Part shown: positions 8,637 to 18,093 of the stretch, in pieces
Layout of the letters: each line of letters starts with the position of its first letter
Position numbering within the stretch: position 1 is the stretch's first letter
Assembly: GCF_003047285.1 (NCBI RefSeq)
Contig: NZ_PZYX01000010.1
Coordinates: forward strand, 1 to 64,000
Source of the DNA: Nocardioides allogilvus
GTDB taxonomy: Bacteria; Actinomycetota; Actinomycetes; Propionibacteriales; Nocardioidaceae
Direction: 5' to 3'
DNA: 64,000 nt
The notes under the pieces: generated by a model
Databases searched by the model: none
Seen by the model: the letters and a program-made list of their open reading frames with translations, nothing else
What the model was told of the DNA's origin: nothing
Position numbers and translations under genes: made by a program

Positions 8637-9820
8637 CAGGAGACTCCCTCGGGGTGCAGGCGCAGCAGCGGCTGACCGGGGGAGACGAGGTCGCCGTCCT
8701 CGACGAGCCACTCGACGACGCTGCCGCCGTGGCGGGCCGAGACGCGGGTGCTGTCGCGGGTGCTGGCGACCTCTCCGATGGTGCAGCCGGCGGGGAGCAC
8801 GGCCAGGTCGGCCGCCTCCGCGGAACGGTGGAAGGTGCCCTTGCCCGGGGAGACGACCATCCGCCAGGTCGGCGAGGTCTCGATCATCGACGCCTCACCG
8901 TGCTTGTCGGCGAAGGCGCGGGCGTCGTCGAGCTGGTCGGGGGTCTTGAGGGCGAAGGTCTCGACACCCTTCATGGCGCGCTTGGCGATGCCGGTCAGGG
9001 TGCCCGCCGGCGGCATCTCCAAGATGCCGGTGACGCCGAGGTCGAGCATGGCCTCCATGCACAGGTCCCAGCGGACGGGGGAGGCGATCTGGCCGACGAT
9101 GCGTGCCACGACGTCGCGACCGTCGTGCACGACCTGGCCGTCGCGGTTGGAGATCACCGGCGTGCGGGGGTCGTGCGTGGAGACCGAGCGGGCCAGCGCC
9201 GCCAGGTGACTGACGGCCGGCTGCATGTGGGAGGTGTGGAACGCACCGGCCACTGAGAGCGGCATCAGGCGAGCCTTCGCGGGCGGCTCGGCGGCGAAGG
9301 CCGCCAGCTGCTCGAGCGTGCCGGCTGCCACGATCTGACCCGGACCATTGTCGTTGGCGGCGGTGAGGCCGTGCTCCGCGAGTGCGGCCAGCACCTCCTC
9401 GCGGTCACCCCCGAGCACCGCCGTCATGCCGGTCGGGGTCGCGGCGGAGGCAGTCGCCATGGCGGCGCCGCGCTCGCGCACGAGCACCATGGCCTGCTCG
9501 GCGGTGATGGCGCGGGCACCGGCTGCGGCGGTCAGCTCGCCGACGCTGTGGCCTGCCACCGCGCCGATCCGGGCGAACGCGTCGGCCGGGTGCGGGAACA
9601 GGTCGAGCGCGGCGACCAGACCGGTCGCCACCAGCAACGGCTGGGCGATCCGGGTGTCGCGGATCGTCTCCGCGTCGGCGTTGGCGCCGTAGTCGGCCAG
9701 GTCGAGCCCGGCGACGGTCGAGAGCCACTGGAGCCGCGAGGCGAAGACGGGGTCCTCGAGCCACGGAACGAGGAAGCCGGGGGTCTGGGCCCCTTGGCCG
9801 GGAGCGACGATGACGAGCAC
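8636..9820 (-). CDS. fabD: malonyl-CoA:ACP transacylase with C-terminal lipoyl-like extension
   Basis: A 394-residue protein; residues 1-300 are a complete malonyltransferase (GQGAQ at 8-12, nucleophile Ser92 in GHSVGE, His195 in GAFHTSH) transferring malonyl from CoA to ACP. Typical FabD is about 300-315 residues. The extra part, about 319-390, resembles a biotinyl/lipoyl hammerhead domain (HGGSVVEWLVEDGDLVSPGQ) but has no MKM or DKA lysine motif, so it is probably not modified. The GTG at 9820 gives the canonical start of a transacylase; upstream sequence is the intergenic operator region. Confidence 0.93.
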   Translation of the reverse strand: MLVIVAPGQGAQTPGFLVPWLEDPVFASRLQWLSTVAGLDLADYGANADAETIRDTRIAQPLLVATGLVAALDLFPHPADAFARIGAVAGHSVGELTAAAGARAITAEQAMVLVRERGAAMATASAATPTGMTAVLGGDREEVLAALAEHGLTAANDNGPGQIVAAGTLEQLAAFAAEPPAKARLMPLSVAGAFHTSHMQPAVSHLAALARSVSTHDPRTPVISNRDGQVVHDGRDVVARIVGQIASPVRWDLCMEAMLDLGVTGILEMPPAGTLTGIAKRAMKGVETFALKTPDQLDDARAFADKHGEASMIETSPTWRMVVSPGKGTFHRSAEAADLAVLPAGCTIGEVASTRDSTRVSARHGGSVVEWLVEDGDLVSPGQPLLRLHPEGVS

Positions 9821-9881
9821 ACGCCCAGCCTGCCGCTTGACAGGCACTGTGTTCGCCTCGGACCCGCACGAATCTCGGTGG

Positions 9882-9912
9882 CAGTTCTTTGTAGGGTTCC
9901 TACAAAGAACTG
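9882..9912 (-). promoter_or_regulatory. perfect 14-bp inverted repeat upstream of fabD (candidate FasR operator)
   Basis: CAGTTCTTTGTAGG (9882-9895) and its exact complement (9899-9912) flank a 3-nt spacer. The repeat is AT-rich against its surroundings, overlaps the fasR stop codon and lies 62 bp upstream of the fabD start. No U-tract follows on the minus strand, so an operator fits better than a terminator. FasR-type regulators are known to bind upstream of fatty-acid synthesis genes. Assignment to this regulator is inference. Confidence 0.6.
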
Positions 9913-11108
9913 TCGGGGGTGCCACGACCGGACTGCCGCCCCAGCACGAGCGCGATCTGCAAGGTGAAGGCGTCGCGTGCGGAGGTGGGCGCCAGGCCGG
10001 TCACCTCGGTGGCCTGGCGGAGGCGGTAGCGGACCGTGTTGGGGTGCACGAAGAGATGGCGAGCCGCGGCCTCGATCGCGCACCCGTGCTCGAAGTAGGC
10101 AGCCAGCGTCTCGATCAGGGTGCCGCGCGCACCCAGGAGCGGCAGGTAGACCTGGTCCACGAGGTGGCGGCGCGCGTGACCGTCGCCCGCGAGCGCTCGC
10201 TCGGGCAACAGCTCGTCGCTGCGGACCGGTCGCGGAGCCTCCGGCCAGCCCGGCGCCGAGCGGTAGGCCGACATCGCGGCGCGCGCCGAGGCGTGTGCGT
10301 GGCCGAGGTCGCCGGTCACCGGTCCCACCACGACCGGGCCGGGACCGAAGTGGTCGACGATGCGGCCCGCGGCCTTGTGCGGGTCGTTGACGCCGCCGAG
10401 GACCACGACGAGCCGGTCGCCCTGCGTGGCGCAGAGCGCATCCATCCCGGCTGCCTGCGACGCGCGGCGCACGTGCTCGAAGATGTCCGTCTCCGTGCGC
10501 TGGGCAGGCACAGCCCCCAGCACGACTGCCACATCGCCGCGTGCGCCCCAGCCGAGTGCGCTCGCGCGCGAGAGCACGGCCTCGTCGGCCTCCGACCTCA
10601 GCACCGCGTCCACGACGAGGGCCTCGAGGCGTGCGTCCCAGGCACCGCGGACCTCGGCGGCGCGGGCGTACACCTCGGCAGTGGCGAAGGCGACCTCGCG
10701 GCCGTAGCGCAGGATCGCCTGGTGCACCTCGAAGGCGTCGGCGGGATCGAGGAAGGCGTCGATGTTGGCCTCGACCACCGAGATGCTGAGCCGGACGAGG
10801 TCGACCGTCTGCTTGAGGTCGATGACGCCGGTGAGCTCACGTGGTGCGGCGCCGAAGACTGCGGCGGCGAGCGGGGGAGTGTCGCCGGGGTGCAGGCCAT
10901 CCATCTCGGTGTCGTGACCGAACCAGTCGATGAAGCCCTTGATGCCGCCCTGCACGACGAGTCCGACCCAGGAGCGGTCCTGGGCGCTGAGCTCCTCGAA
11001 CCACTCGAGGTCGCTGGCCATCCTGGCCATCGCGGCCGTGCTGAGCGCGCCGGTGGAGCGCTGCAGCGCCGCAGCGGCCCGGCGGCGGGAGGGCTCGGGC
11101 GTCGACAC
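9900..11108 (-). CDS. fasR: PucR/CdaR-type transcriptional regulator, FasR-like
   Basis: A 402-residue regulator with a variable N-terminal part, a GGDEF-like central region and a C-terminal PucR helix-turn-helix (about residues 335-395), seen as FEHGCAIEAAARHLFVHPNT and VRYRLRQATEVTG. It sits immediately upstream of fabD on the same strand, the arrangement of Streptomyces FasR, an activator of fabD-fabH-acpP-fabF. The GTG start has TAGATT 6 nt upstream, suggesting a leaderless message. It would sense acyl-CoA-type effectors by family knowledge; the ligand is not evident here. Confidence 0.88.
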   Translation of the reverse strand: MSTPEPSRRRAAAALQRSTGALSTAAMARMASDLEWFEELSAQDRSWVGLVVQGGIKGFIDWFGHDTEMDGLHPGDTPPLAAAVFGAAPRELTGVIDLKQTVDLVRLSISVVEANIDAFLDPADAFEVHQAILRYGREVAFATAEVYARAAEVRGAWDARLEALVVDAVLRSEADEAVLSRASALGWGARGDVAVVLGAVPAQRTETDIFEHVRRASQAAGMDALCATQGDRLVVVLGGVNDPHKAAGRIVDHFGPGPVVVGPVTGDLGHAHASARAAMSAYRSAPGWPEAPRPVRSDELLPERALAGDGHARRHLVDQVYLPLLGARGTLIETLAAYFEHGCAIEAAARHLFVHPNTVRYRLRQATEVTGLAPTSARDAFTLQIALVLGRQSGRGTPDSSL

Positions 11109-11262
11109 CCGTCGAATCTAGTCCCAAGGGTCACTTCCGTCACGCAGATGCTGTGCGGAGGTAACAAATCGGTCCAGAAGCGACACTCGACGTGGTCAAA
11201 GCTCCCGACATGGAACGTGTTCTGGTTGAATCGCGAAAATCATTCGACCCCCGGGAGTGCTT

Positions 11263-12237
11263 GTGAGCGACCTGCCTGAGCTTCAGTTCGTGGAGATCCA
11301 CGGACATCGGCGTGCATTCGTCAAGACCGGCTCCGGCCCCGCCCTGCTCCTGCTCCACGGCCTCGGGTGCGACCACACCACCTGGGCCCCGGTGATCGAG
11401 TCGCTGGCCAAGCGCTACACGGTGATCACACCCGACCTCCTCGGTCACGGGGAGTCGGCCAAGCCGCGCGCCGACTACAGCGTCGGCGGCTACGCCAACG
11501 GCATGCGCGACCTGCTCACCGTGCTCGGCATCGAGTCGGTCACCGTGGTCGGCCACAGCTTCGGTGGCGGCGTCGCGATGCAGTTCGCCTACCAGTTCCC
11601 CGAGCGCTGCGACCGGCTGGTCCTGGTCTCCAGCGGCGGCCTCGGCCCGGAGGTGTCGCCGGCGATCCGGGCGATCACCACCCCGGGCTTCCACCAGGTC
11701 ATGGGCCTGCTCACGCTGCCCGGCATCCGGCACATCGGCAGGACAGGCCTGCGGGCGCTCGCCGCGACCGGCAGCCGGTCCCTGCGCGACCTGGCCGAGG
11801 TGGCCGACATCTACGAGTCGTTCAAGGACCCCCACACCCGCACCGCCATCCGGCACGTCGTGCGGGCCGTCGTGGACTGGAAGGGCCAGATCGTCACCAT
11901 GGCCGACCGGGCCTACCTCACCGAGAAGATGCCGATGTGCGTCATCTGGGGACGCAACGACCAGCTCATCCCGGTCCGGCACGCCAGCAACGCCGCCGCG
12001 CTCGCACCCTCGGCGCGCGTCGAAGTGCTCCCCAACTCGGCGCACTTCCCGCACAAGGATCACCCCCAGCGGTTCGTGCGGATCATCAACGACTTCATCC
12101 GCACGACCGAGCCGGCGACGTACGACCGGGAGAACTGGCGTGAGCTGCTGGAGGCCGGACCGCGCATCGTGCCGCTCCAGGCCGAGGCGGCCGAGGCGCC
12201 GGTCGCGCCGGTGCACGTCCTGAGCACCGGCGCCTGA
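11263..12237 (+). CDS. alpha/beta hydrolase
   Basis: A roughly 324-residue alpha/beta hydrolase: HGLG at residues 32-35, nucleophile Ser99 in VVGHSFGG, a late Asp in IWGRNDQLIPV and a His in NSAHFPHKDHP. The GTG at 11263 is preferred over the one at 11257 because GGGAG at 11253-11257 is then correctly spaced. There is no signal peptide. It is divergent from fasR and convergent with aceE. An inverted CGCCTGA/TCAGGCG pair spans the two stop codons and may act as a shared terminator. Substrate unknown. Confidence 0.88.
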   Translation: MSDLPELQFVEIHGHRRAFVKTGSGPALLLLHGLGCDHTTWAPVIESLAKRYTVITPDLLGHGESAKPRADYSVGGYANGMRDLLTVLGIESVTVVGHSFGGGVAMQFAYQFPERCDRLVLVSSGGLGPEVSPAIRAITTPGFHQVMGLLTLPGIRHIGRTGLRALAATGSRSLRDLAEVADIYESFKDPHTRTAIRHVVRAVVDWKGQIVTMADRAYLTEKMPMCVIWGRNDQLIPVRHASNAAALAPSARVEVLPNSAHFPHKDHPQRFVRIINDFIRTTEPATYDRENWRELLEAGPRIVPLQAEAAEAPVAPVHVLSTGA

Positions 12238-12254
12238 CCTCGGGCGTCGCAGCC

Positions 12255-15041
12255 TCAGGCGTCGCCGCCCTCCTGCTTGACGTCGCGGACGGCAGTGGGG
12301 TCGTCGATGCGGTACTTCGCGGCTGCCTCGACGGCCTTGTCCATCGGCAGCTCGCCGGCGTCGGCGAGGGCCTGCAGCGCCTGCACGACGACGCTGTGGG
12401 CATCGACGTTGAAGAAGCGTCGCGCGGCCGGTCGGGTGTCGGCGAAGCCGAAGCCGTCGGTGCCCAGCACGCGGAAGTCCGCAGGGACCCAGCGCGCGAT
12501 CTGCAACGGCACCGCACACATGAAGTCGGACACGGCCACCACCGGACCCGCCACGTCGGCGAGCTTGTCGGAGACGTAGGCGGTGTGCTTGGGCTCCCCG
12601 GGGTGCAGGAGGTTCCACGACTCGGCGGAGACGGCGTCGCGGGCGAGCTCGTTCCACGAGGTGACCGACCAGGTGTCGGCACGTACGCCCCACTCGTCGG
12701 CGAGGATCTGCGCCGCCTCGGTCGCCCAGGGCATCGCCACGCCCGACGCCATCAGCTGCACGCGCGGGCCGTCGCCCTCGGCGACCCCGACCCGGTGGAT
12801 GCCGCGCAGGATGCCGTCGACGTCGACGTCCTCGGGCTGCGCCGGCATCGAGACGGGCTCGTTGTAGACGGTGATGTAGTAGATGACGTCCTCGGCGTCG
12901 GCGCCGTACATCCGCTCGAGCCCCGCCTGCATGATGTGGCTGACCTCGTAGGCGTAGGCCGGGTCGTAGTGCACCACCGCGGGGTTGGTCGCGGCGATCA
13001 GCGGCGAGTGGCCGTCGGCGTGCTGCAGTCCCTCACCGGTCAGTGTCGTGCGGCCCGCGGTGGCGCCGATGAGGAAGCCCCGGGCGAGCTGGTCGGCCAT
13101 CGCCCAGATCGAGTCGGCCGTGCGCTGGAAGCCGAACATCGAGTAGAAGATGTAGAACGGGATCATGTGCTCGCCGTGGGTGGAGTACGTCGATCCGGCG
13201 GCCGTGGCAGAGGCGACGGCACCCGCCTCGGAGATGCCCTCGTGCAGCATCTGGCCCTGGGCCGACTCCTTGTAGGCGAGCAGCAGCTTGCGGTCGACGG
13301 ACTCGTACTGCTGACCGCCGGGGTTGTAGACCTTCGCGCTCGGGAACATCGAGTCCATGCCGAACGTGCGGTACTCGTCGGGCGCGATCGGGACGATGCG
13401 GTCGCCGATCTCGGGGTCCTTCATCCAGTCCTTGAGGAGCCGGACGAGGGCCATGGTGGTGGCGATCTTGTTCTTGCCCGAGCCCTGCTTGAGCTCGGCG
13501 TACATCTCGTTGCCGGGCAGCTTGAGGTCGGCGGCGCGCTTGACGCGCTTGGGCAGTGAACCGCCCAGGGCCTTGCGGCGCTCCAGCATGTACTCGATCT
13601 CGGGGGAGTCGGTGCCGGGGTGGAAGAACGGCGCGCCACCGGTCTTCTCGTAGGACTCCTCGAGCTCGCGGTCGCTGATCGGGAGGTAGAGCCGGTCGCG
13701 GTACTTCTTCAGGTCGGCCGGCGTCAGCTTCTTCATCTGGTGGGTCGCGTTCTTGCCCTCGAGGGCGTCGATCGTCCAGCCCTTGATGGTGTGGGCCAGG
13801 ATCACCGTGGGCTGGCCGGCGTGCTTCGAGGCGGCGTCGAAGGCGGAGTAGACCTTGCGGTAGTCGTGGCCACCGCGCGGCAGCTTCTCGATCTGGCTGT
13901 CGGTCATGTGCTCGACCATGGCCTTGAGCCGGGTGTCCCCGCCGAAGAAGTGGTCGCGGACGTAGCCGCCGTCCTCGGTGGAGTAGGTCTGGAACTGGCC
14001 GTCGGGCGTGGTGTTCATCTGGTTGACCAGCACGCCGTCGACGTCCTTGGCGAGCAGGGCGTCCCACTCGCGACCCCAGATCACCTTGATGACGTTCCAG
14101 CCGGCGCCACGGAAGTTGGCCTCGAGCTCCTGGATGATCTTGCCGTTGCCGGTCACCGGTCCGTCGAGCTGCTGCAGGTTGCAGTTGATGACCCAGGTGA
14201 GGTTGTCGAGCTCCTCTCGGGCGGCGATGCGGATCGCGCCCAGCGACTCGGGCTCGGCCATCTCCCCGTCGCCGAGGAAGGCCCAGACGCGCTGGTCGCT
14301 GGTGTCCTTGATGCCACGGTTGGACAGGTAGCGGTTGAACCGCGCCTGGTAGATCGAGTTGATGCCGGTGAGGCCCATGGAGACGGTGGGGAACTCCCAG
14401 AAGTCCGGCATCAGGCGGGGGTGCGGGTAGGAGGGCAGGCCGGCACCGACGCCGTGCTGGACCTCCTGGCGGAAGCGGTAGAGCTGCTCCTGGGTCAGTC
14501 GGCCCTCGAGGAACGCGCGGGCGTAGATGCCCGGCGAGCCGTGGCCCTGGATGTAGATCTGGTCGCCGCCGCCGGGGTGGTCCTTGCCGCGGAAGAAGTG
14601 GTTGAAGCCGACCTCGTAGAGGCTCGCTGCGGACTGGTACGTCGCGATGTGCCCGCCGACCTCGAGGCCCTTGCGGTTGGCGCTGGAGACCATGACCGCG
14701 GCGTTCCAGCGGATGAAGGCGCGGATGCGCCGCTCGATGTCCTCGTCGCCGGGGAACCACGGCTCGCGCTCGGGCGGGATGGTGTTGATGTAGTCGGTGC
14801 TGCGCAGCGCCGGGACGCCGACCTGCTTCTCCCGCGCACGCTCCAGGAGCCGCAGCATGACGTAGCGAGCGCGCTCGCGGCCGCGTCCGTCCAGCATCGC
14901 GTCGAACGAGTCGAGCCACTCGAGTGTCTCGTCGGGATCGATGTCGGGCAGCTGGGTGGGCAGGCCCTCGTGGATCACGGCTCGCGCGGTCGGCGCCGGT
15001 GCCGGTGTGGGGGTCATTGTGTTGTTCGACTCATCACTCAC
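12255..15041 (-). CDS. aceE: pyruvate dehydrogenase E1 component, homodimeric type
   Basis: A 928-residue thiamine-diphosphate enzyme decarboxylating pyruvate and acetylating the E2 lipoyl group of the pyruvate dehydrogenase complex. The length fits AceE (about 890-930). The ThDP-binding GDGE...N motif is visible ([15 protein letters not shown], then WVINCN), as are family segments [10 protein letters not shown] and [15 protein letters not shown]. The GTG start gives MSDESNN; an ATG eight codons on is an alternative. In mycobacteria aceE also neighbours a DUF3052 gene, matching the divergent gene here. E2 and E3 are elsewhere. Confidence 0.96.
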   Translation of the reverse strand: MSDESNNTMTPTPAPAPTARAVIHEGLPTQLPDIDPDETLEWLDSFDAMLDGRGRERARYVMLRLLERAREKQVGVPALRSTDYINTIPPEREPWFPGDEDIERRIRAFIRWNAAVMVSSANRKGLEVGGHIATYQSAASLYEVGFNHFFRGKDHPGGGDQIYIQGHGSPGIYARAFLEGRLTQEQLYRFRQEVQHGVGAGLPSYPHPRLMPDFWEFPTVSMGLTGINSIYQARFNRYLSNRGIKDTSDQRVWAFLGDGEMAEPESLGAIRIAAREELDNLTWVINCNLQQLDGPVTGNGKIIQELEANFRGAGWNVIKVIWGREWDALLAKDVDGVLVNQMNTTPDGQFQTYSTEDGGYVRDHFFGGDTRLKAMVEHMTDSQIEKLPRGGHDYRKVYSAFDAASKHAGQPTVILAHTIKGWTIDALEGKNATHQMKKLTPADLKKYRDRLYLPISDRELEESYEKTGGAPFFHPGTDSPEIEYMLERRKALGGSLPKRVKRAADLKLPGNEMYAELKQGSGKNKIATTMALVRLLKDWMKDPEIGDRIVPIAPDEYRTFGMDSMFPSAKVYNPGGQQYESVDRKLLLAYKESAQGQMLHEGISEAGAVASATAAGSTYSTHGEHMIPFYIFYSMFGFQRTADSIWAMADQLARGFLIGATAGRTTLTGEGLQHADGHSPLIAATNPAVVHYDPAYAYEVSHIMQAGLERMYGADAEDVIYYITVYNEPVSMPAQPEDVDVDGILRGIHRVGVAEGDGPRVQLMASGVAMPWATEAAQILADEWGVRADTWSVTSWNELARDAVSAESWNLLHPGEPKHTAYVSDKLADVAGPVVAVSDFMCAVPLQIARWVPADFRVLGTDGFGFADTRPAARRFFNVDAHSVVVQALQALADAGELPMDKAVEAAAKYRIDDPTAVRDVKQEGGDA

Positions 15042-15230
15042 CCGAGCATCGTGTCACGCCAAATGCCCTCATGAAATCTACTGACGAGTTGCACAAGTGG
15101 GGGCCACGTTGCGGGACAGGGTTGCGTCGCTGCGCCAACTCCGGTGGACTACCCCCACTCCGTCGGCCATTTGCCGGCGGAGAACCGAAAGCCGCCAGTA
15201 CAGGCGGACCTCGACGAACGGAGGCGTGGC

Positions 15231-15662
15231 GTGAGCTCGACGATGGGTGGCGGAGCTGCCCAGGCAACAGGTGCCGCAGAGCGGCTGGGCATGACGCCCG
15301 GCATGGTCATCCAGGAACTCGGCTGGGACAACGACACCGACGACGAGCTCAGGGTCGCGATCGAGGACGCCATCGACGCGGACATGGTCGACGCCGACTA
15401 CGGCAACGTCGTCGACGCGGTCCTGCTCTGGTGGCGCGAGGAGGACGGCGATCTCGTCGACGGTCTCGTCGACTCGCTGACCGACCTGGTCGGAGGTGGC
15501 GTCATCTGGCTGCTCACCCCCAAGGTCGGCCGTCCCAACTCGGTGGATGCCGCAGACATCGCGGAGGCGGCCCCGGTGGCCGGACTCGCGCAGACCACGA
15601 CGGCCGCAGTCAGCAAGGACTGGCAGGCCACGCGACTGGTCACGCCGAAGACCCCTGCGTGA
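15231..15662 (+). CDS. DUF3052 family protein
   Basis: A 143-residue acidic cytoplasmic protein of the actinobacterial DUF3052 family (segments ERLGMTPGMVIQELGWDNDT and DAVLLWWREEDGDL). The GTG at 15231 is chosen for the GGAGG site 6 nt upstream; the open frame before it is the aceE divergent promoter region. It is divergent from aceE as in other actinobacteria. No catalytic motif is visible and the function is unknown. Confidence 0.85.
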   Translation: MSSTMGGGAAQATGAAERLGMTPGMVIQELGWDNDTDDELRVAIEDAIDADMVDADYGNVVDAVLLWWREEDGDLVDGLVDSLTDLVGGGVIWLLTPKVGRPNSVDAADIAEAAPVAGLAQTTTAAVSKDWQATRLVTPKTPA

Positions 15663-15699
15663 CGCGCCCCCGCGACCGCCGACGACCCCAGGAACTGAC

Positions 15700-17313
15700 T
15701 TGAGCAAGCTGACCGACCGCGCAGCCAACGTGTCCACGTCGTTGAAGGTGCTGGGGGGCGCGGGCATCATCCGGCCCTACGGCCCCCGCACCCTGGCGGG
15801 TCTGGGCCGGACCGTCATCCGCTGGGGGACCGGTCCCGCGGGTGGCTTCATGACGCTCGCCGTGCGCCACCCGGACCGCGTGGGACTCGTCGACGAGCTC
15901 GGTGAGCTCACGTTCGGCGAGATGCACGGGCGCAGCAACGCCCTGGCCCGTGGCCTCGCCGCCCTGGGGGTCAAGGAGGGCGACTCCGTCGCCGTCATGT
16001 GTCGCAACCACCGCGGGTTCGTGGACGCCACGATCGCCGTGGCCAAGCTCGGCGCCGACATCCTCTACCTCAACACCGCGTTCGCCGGCCCGCAGCTCGT
16101 CGACGTGATCGCACGCGAGAAGCCGGCCGTCGTGGTGCACGACGAGGAGTTCACCGACCTGCTCGCCGGCGCCGACGTCGCCACGCGCGTCGTGGGCTGG
16201 AGCGACGGGGCGACCGACTGCGTCGCCACCTTGGAGTCGCTGATCGCCGCCAACGACCACGGCGACCTCACGCCGCCCACCCGGCACGCCCGCATCGTGA
16301 TCCTCACGTCGGGGACGACCGGCACGCCCAAGGGTGCGCCGCGCAAGGAGGCCGGGATCCCGGCCGCCGTGTCCCTGCTCTCGCGGATGCCGCTGCACTT
16401 CGGCTGGCGCACCCACATCGCGGCCCCGCTGTTCCACACGTGGGGCTTCGCCCACTTCGCGCTGTCGATGCTGCTCGGCTCGACCGTCGTGCTGCGCCGG
16501 CGCTTCGACCCCGAGGACGTCCTGCGCGTCGTCGAGGACAACGACTGCGAGTCGCTGGTCGTCATCCCCGTCATGCTCCAGCGCATCCTTGGCCTCGACG
16601 AGGACGTGCTGTCGCGCTACTCGCTGCCGACCCTGCAGGTCGTCGCGTCGTCGGGCTCCGCGCTGCCGGGCGAGCTCGCGCTGACGTGGATGGACCGCTT
16701 CGGCGACAACCTCTACAACATCTACGGTTCGACCGAGGTGGCGTGGGCGACCATCGCGACCCCCGAGGACCTGCGTGCGGCGCCCTCGTCGGCCGGCAAG
16801 CCGCCGCACAACACCGTCGTGCGTCTCTTCGACGACGCCGACCGGCCCGTGCCCACCGGCGCCACCGGTCGCATCTTCGTCGGCAACAGCCTCCTCTTCG
16901 AGGGCTACACCGGCGGCGGCTCGAAGGCCATGGTCGAGGGCCTGATGTCCAGCGGCGACGTCGGTCGCTTCGACGCCGACGGTCGGTTGTACGTCGAGGG
17001 GCGCGATGACGAGATGATCGTCTCGGGCGGCGAGAACGTCTTCCCCAAGGAGGTCGAGGACTGCCTGGTCGGCCACGCGTGCGTGGTGGAGGCGGCGGCC
17101 GTCGGCATCGACGACGCGGAGTTCGGAAAGCGCCTGCGCGCCTTCGTCGCGGTCAGCGGCGAGGTCACCGAGGACGAGCTCAAGGACCACGTCAAGGCCA
17201 ACCTGGCGCGGTTCAAGGTGCCCAAGGAGATCGTGGTCATCCCCGAGCTGCCCCGCAACGCCACCGGCAAGATCCTCAAGCGTGAGCTCGTGTCCTGGGA
17301 CGAGGAGGCATGA
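15700..17313 (+). CDS. fadD: acyl-CoA ligase (FadD-type AMP-binding enzyme)
   Basis: A 537-residue ANL-superfamily enzyme activating a carboxylic acid with ATP and CoA. The P-loop-like motif LTSGTTGTPKGA, the YGSTEVAWATI motif, the GRDDEMIVSGGENV hinge and the C-terminal lysine in NATGKILKREL are all present. A TTG at 15700, behind AGGA, gives the natural N-terminus; the frame upstream overlaps the DUF3052 gene. The stop overlaps the peroxiredoxin start (ATGA), so the two are coupled. Chain-length preference is unknown. Confidence 0.92.
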   Translation: MSKLTDRAANVSTSLKVLGGAGIIRPYGPRTLAGLGRTVIRWGTGPAGGFMTLAVRHPDRVGLVDELGELTFGEMHGRSNALARGLAALGVKEGDSVAVMCRNHRGFVDATIAVAKLGADILYLNTAFAGPQLVDVIAREKPAVVVHDEEFTDLLAGADVATRVVGWSDGATDCVATLESLIAANDHGDLTPPTRHARIVILTSGTTGTPKGAPRKEAGIPAAVSLLSRMPLHFGWRTHIAAPLFHTWGFAHFALSMLLGSTVVLRRRFDPEDVLRVVEDNDCESLVVIPVMLQRILGLDEDVLSRYSLPTLQVVASSGSALPGELALTWMDRFGDNLYNIYGSTEVAWATIATPEDLRAAPSSAGKPPHNTVVRLFDDADRPVPTGATGRIFVGNSLLFEGYTGGGSKAMVEGLMSSGDVGRFDADGRLYVEGRDDEMIVSGGENVFPKEVEDCLVGHACVVEAAAVGIDDAEFGKRLRAFVAVSGEVTEDELKDHVKANLARFKVPKEIVVIPELPRNATGKILKRELVSWDEEA

Positions 17314-17774
17314 CGGGTCTGCAACTGGGAGGCCCGGCGCCCGACTTCACCCTGCGCGACCAGTTCGGGCAGGACGTCACGCTGAGCAGCTATCGCGGCA
17401 CCAAGGCCGTGGTGATCCTGTTCTACCCATACGCCTTCTCGGGTGTGTGCACCGGCGAGATGGCCGGCATCCGCGAGCGCCTCGACGAGTTCATGACCTT
17501 CGACACCGAGGTGCTCGCGATCTCGTGCGACCCGGTCTACTCGCTGCGTGCCTTCGCCGACGCCGAGGGTCTCAACTTCCCGCTGCTCTCCGACTTCTGG
17601 CCGCACGGCGAGATCGCGAAGGCCTTCGACGTGTTCGACGACGTCAAGGGCACCCCGCGGCGCTCCTCCTACGTCATCGACCGCGACGGCCAGCTGGCGT
17701 GGGCGGTCCACAACGCCAACCCGGAGGGCCGCGACCTCGACGAGCACCTGGCGCAGCTGCAGGCACTGGTCTGA
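17310..17774 (+). CDS. AhpE-like one-cysteine peroxiredoxin
   Basis: A 154-residue thioredoxin-fold peroxidase. The peroxidatic Cys47 lies in the P-x3-S-x2-C motif (YPYAFSGVCTGE), as in mycobacterial AhpE; no second resolving cysteine stands out. It would reduce hydroperoxides, including fatty-acid hydroperoxides by family knowledge, which fits its coupling to an acyl-CoA ligase. Cytoplasmic. Confidence 0.92.
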   Translation: MTGLQLGGPAPDFTLRDQFGQDVTLSSYRGTKAVVILFYPYAFSGVCTGEMAGIRERLDEFMTFDTEVLAISCDPVYSLRAFADAEGLNFPLLSDFWPHGEIAKAFDVFDDVKGTPRRSSYVIDRDGQLAWAVHNANPEGRDLDEHLAQLQALV

Positions 17775-17814
17775 ACCAGTTGGAAGAAATTTCAGCCTGT
17801 TTTCCGCAAAACGG

Positions 17815-17844
17815 CTGACAGGTCTTGAACGGCCCCCGTAATCT
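17815..17844 (+). promoter_or_regulatory. promoter of tRNA-Val
   Basis: CTGACA (17815-17820), an 18-bp spacer and TAATCT (17839-17844) form a good sigma-70-type promoter about 70 bp before the tRNA. It begins inside the inverted repeat that ends the peroxiredoxin message (CAGCC/GGCTG with GTTTT/AAAAC, about 17793-17817). Confidence 0.6.
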
Positions 17845-17853
17845 TCCTCTTGT

Positions 17854-17887
17854 TGAACCGCTGGTGACCCGAGACGCCAGCGGTTCA
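17854..17887 (+). repeat. 11-bp perfect inverted repeat in the tRNA-Val leader
   Basis: TGAACCGCTGG (17854-17864) pairs exactly with 17877-17887 around a 12-nt loop. It lies between the likely transcription start and the mature tRNA, so it would form a hairpin in the pre-tRNA 5' leader. No U-tract follows. A processing or protective role is speculation. Confidence 0.65.
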
Positions 17888-17913
17888 GCTCATTTCATAG
17901 GGTGTTGCCCTGC

Positions 17914-17985
17914 GCGTCGGTAGCTCAGCGGTAGAGCACTCGGTTTACACCCGAGCGGTCGGCGGTTCGAAACCGTCCCGACGCA
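17914..17985 (+). tRNA. tRNA-Val (anticodon UAC)
   Basis: A 72-nt cloverleaf: acceptor GCGTCGG pairs with CCGACGC, D-stem GCTC/GAGC, anticodon stem CTCGG/CCGAG with loop TTTACAC giving anticodon TAC (valine, GUA codons), and a TTCGAAA T-loop. Discriminator A is followed by CCC, so CCA is not fully encoded. It stands alone, without other tRNAs nearby. Confidence 0.95.
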
Positions 17986-18093
17986 CCCAGCTCCATGAGA
18001 GTCCTCTCATCGAGACCTCATCGCCTCCTCACGCCTCGCGTCCAAGGTGGATCCACCCACCGGAGCCGATGGCTCCCGACGAGAGGATCCACG

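Noticed and set aside
9882..9912. Inverted repeat as a simple fasR terminator
   Set aside because: No U-tract follows on the minus strand and the stem is AT-rich; an operator is more likely, though termination is not excluded.
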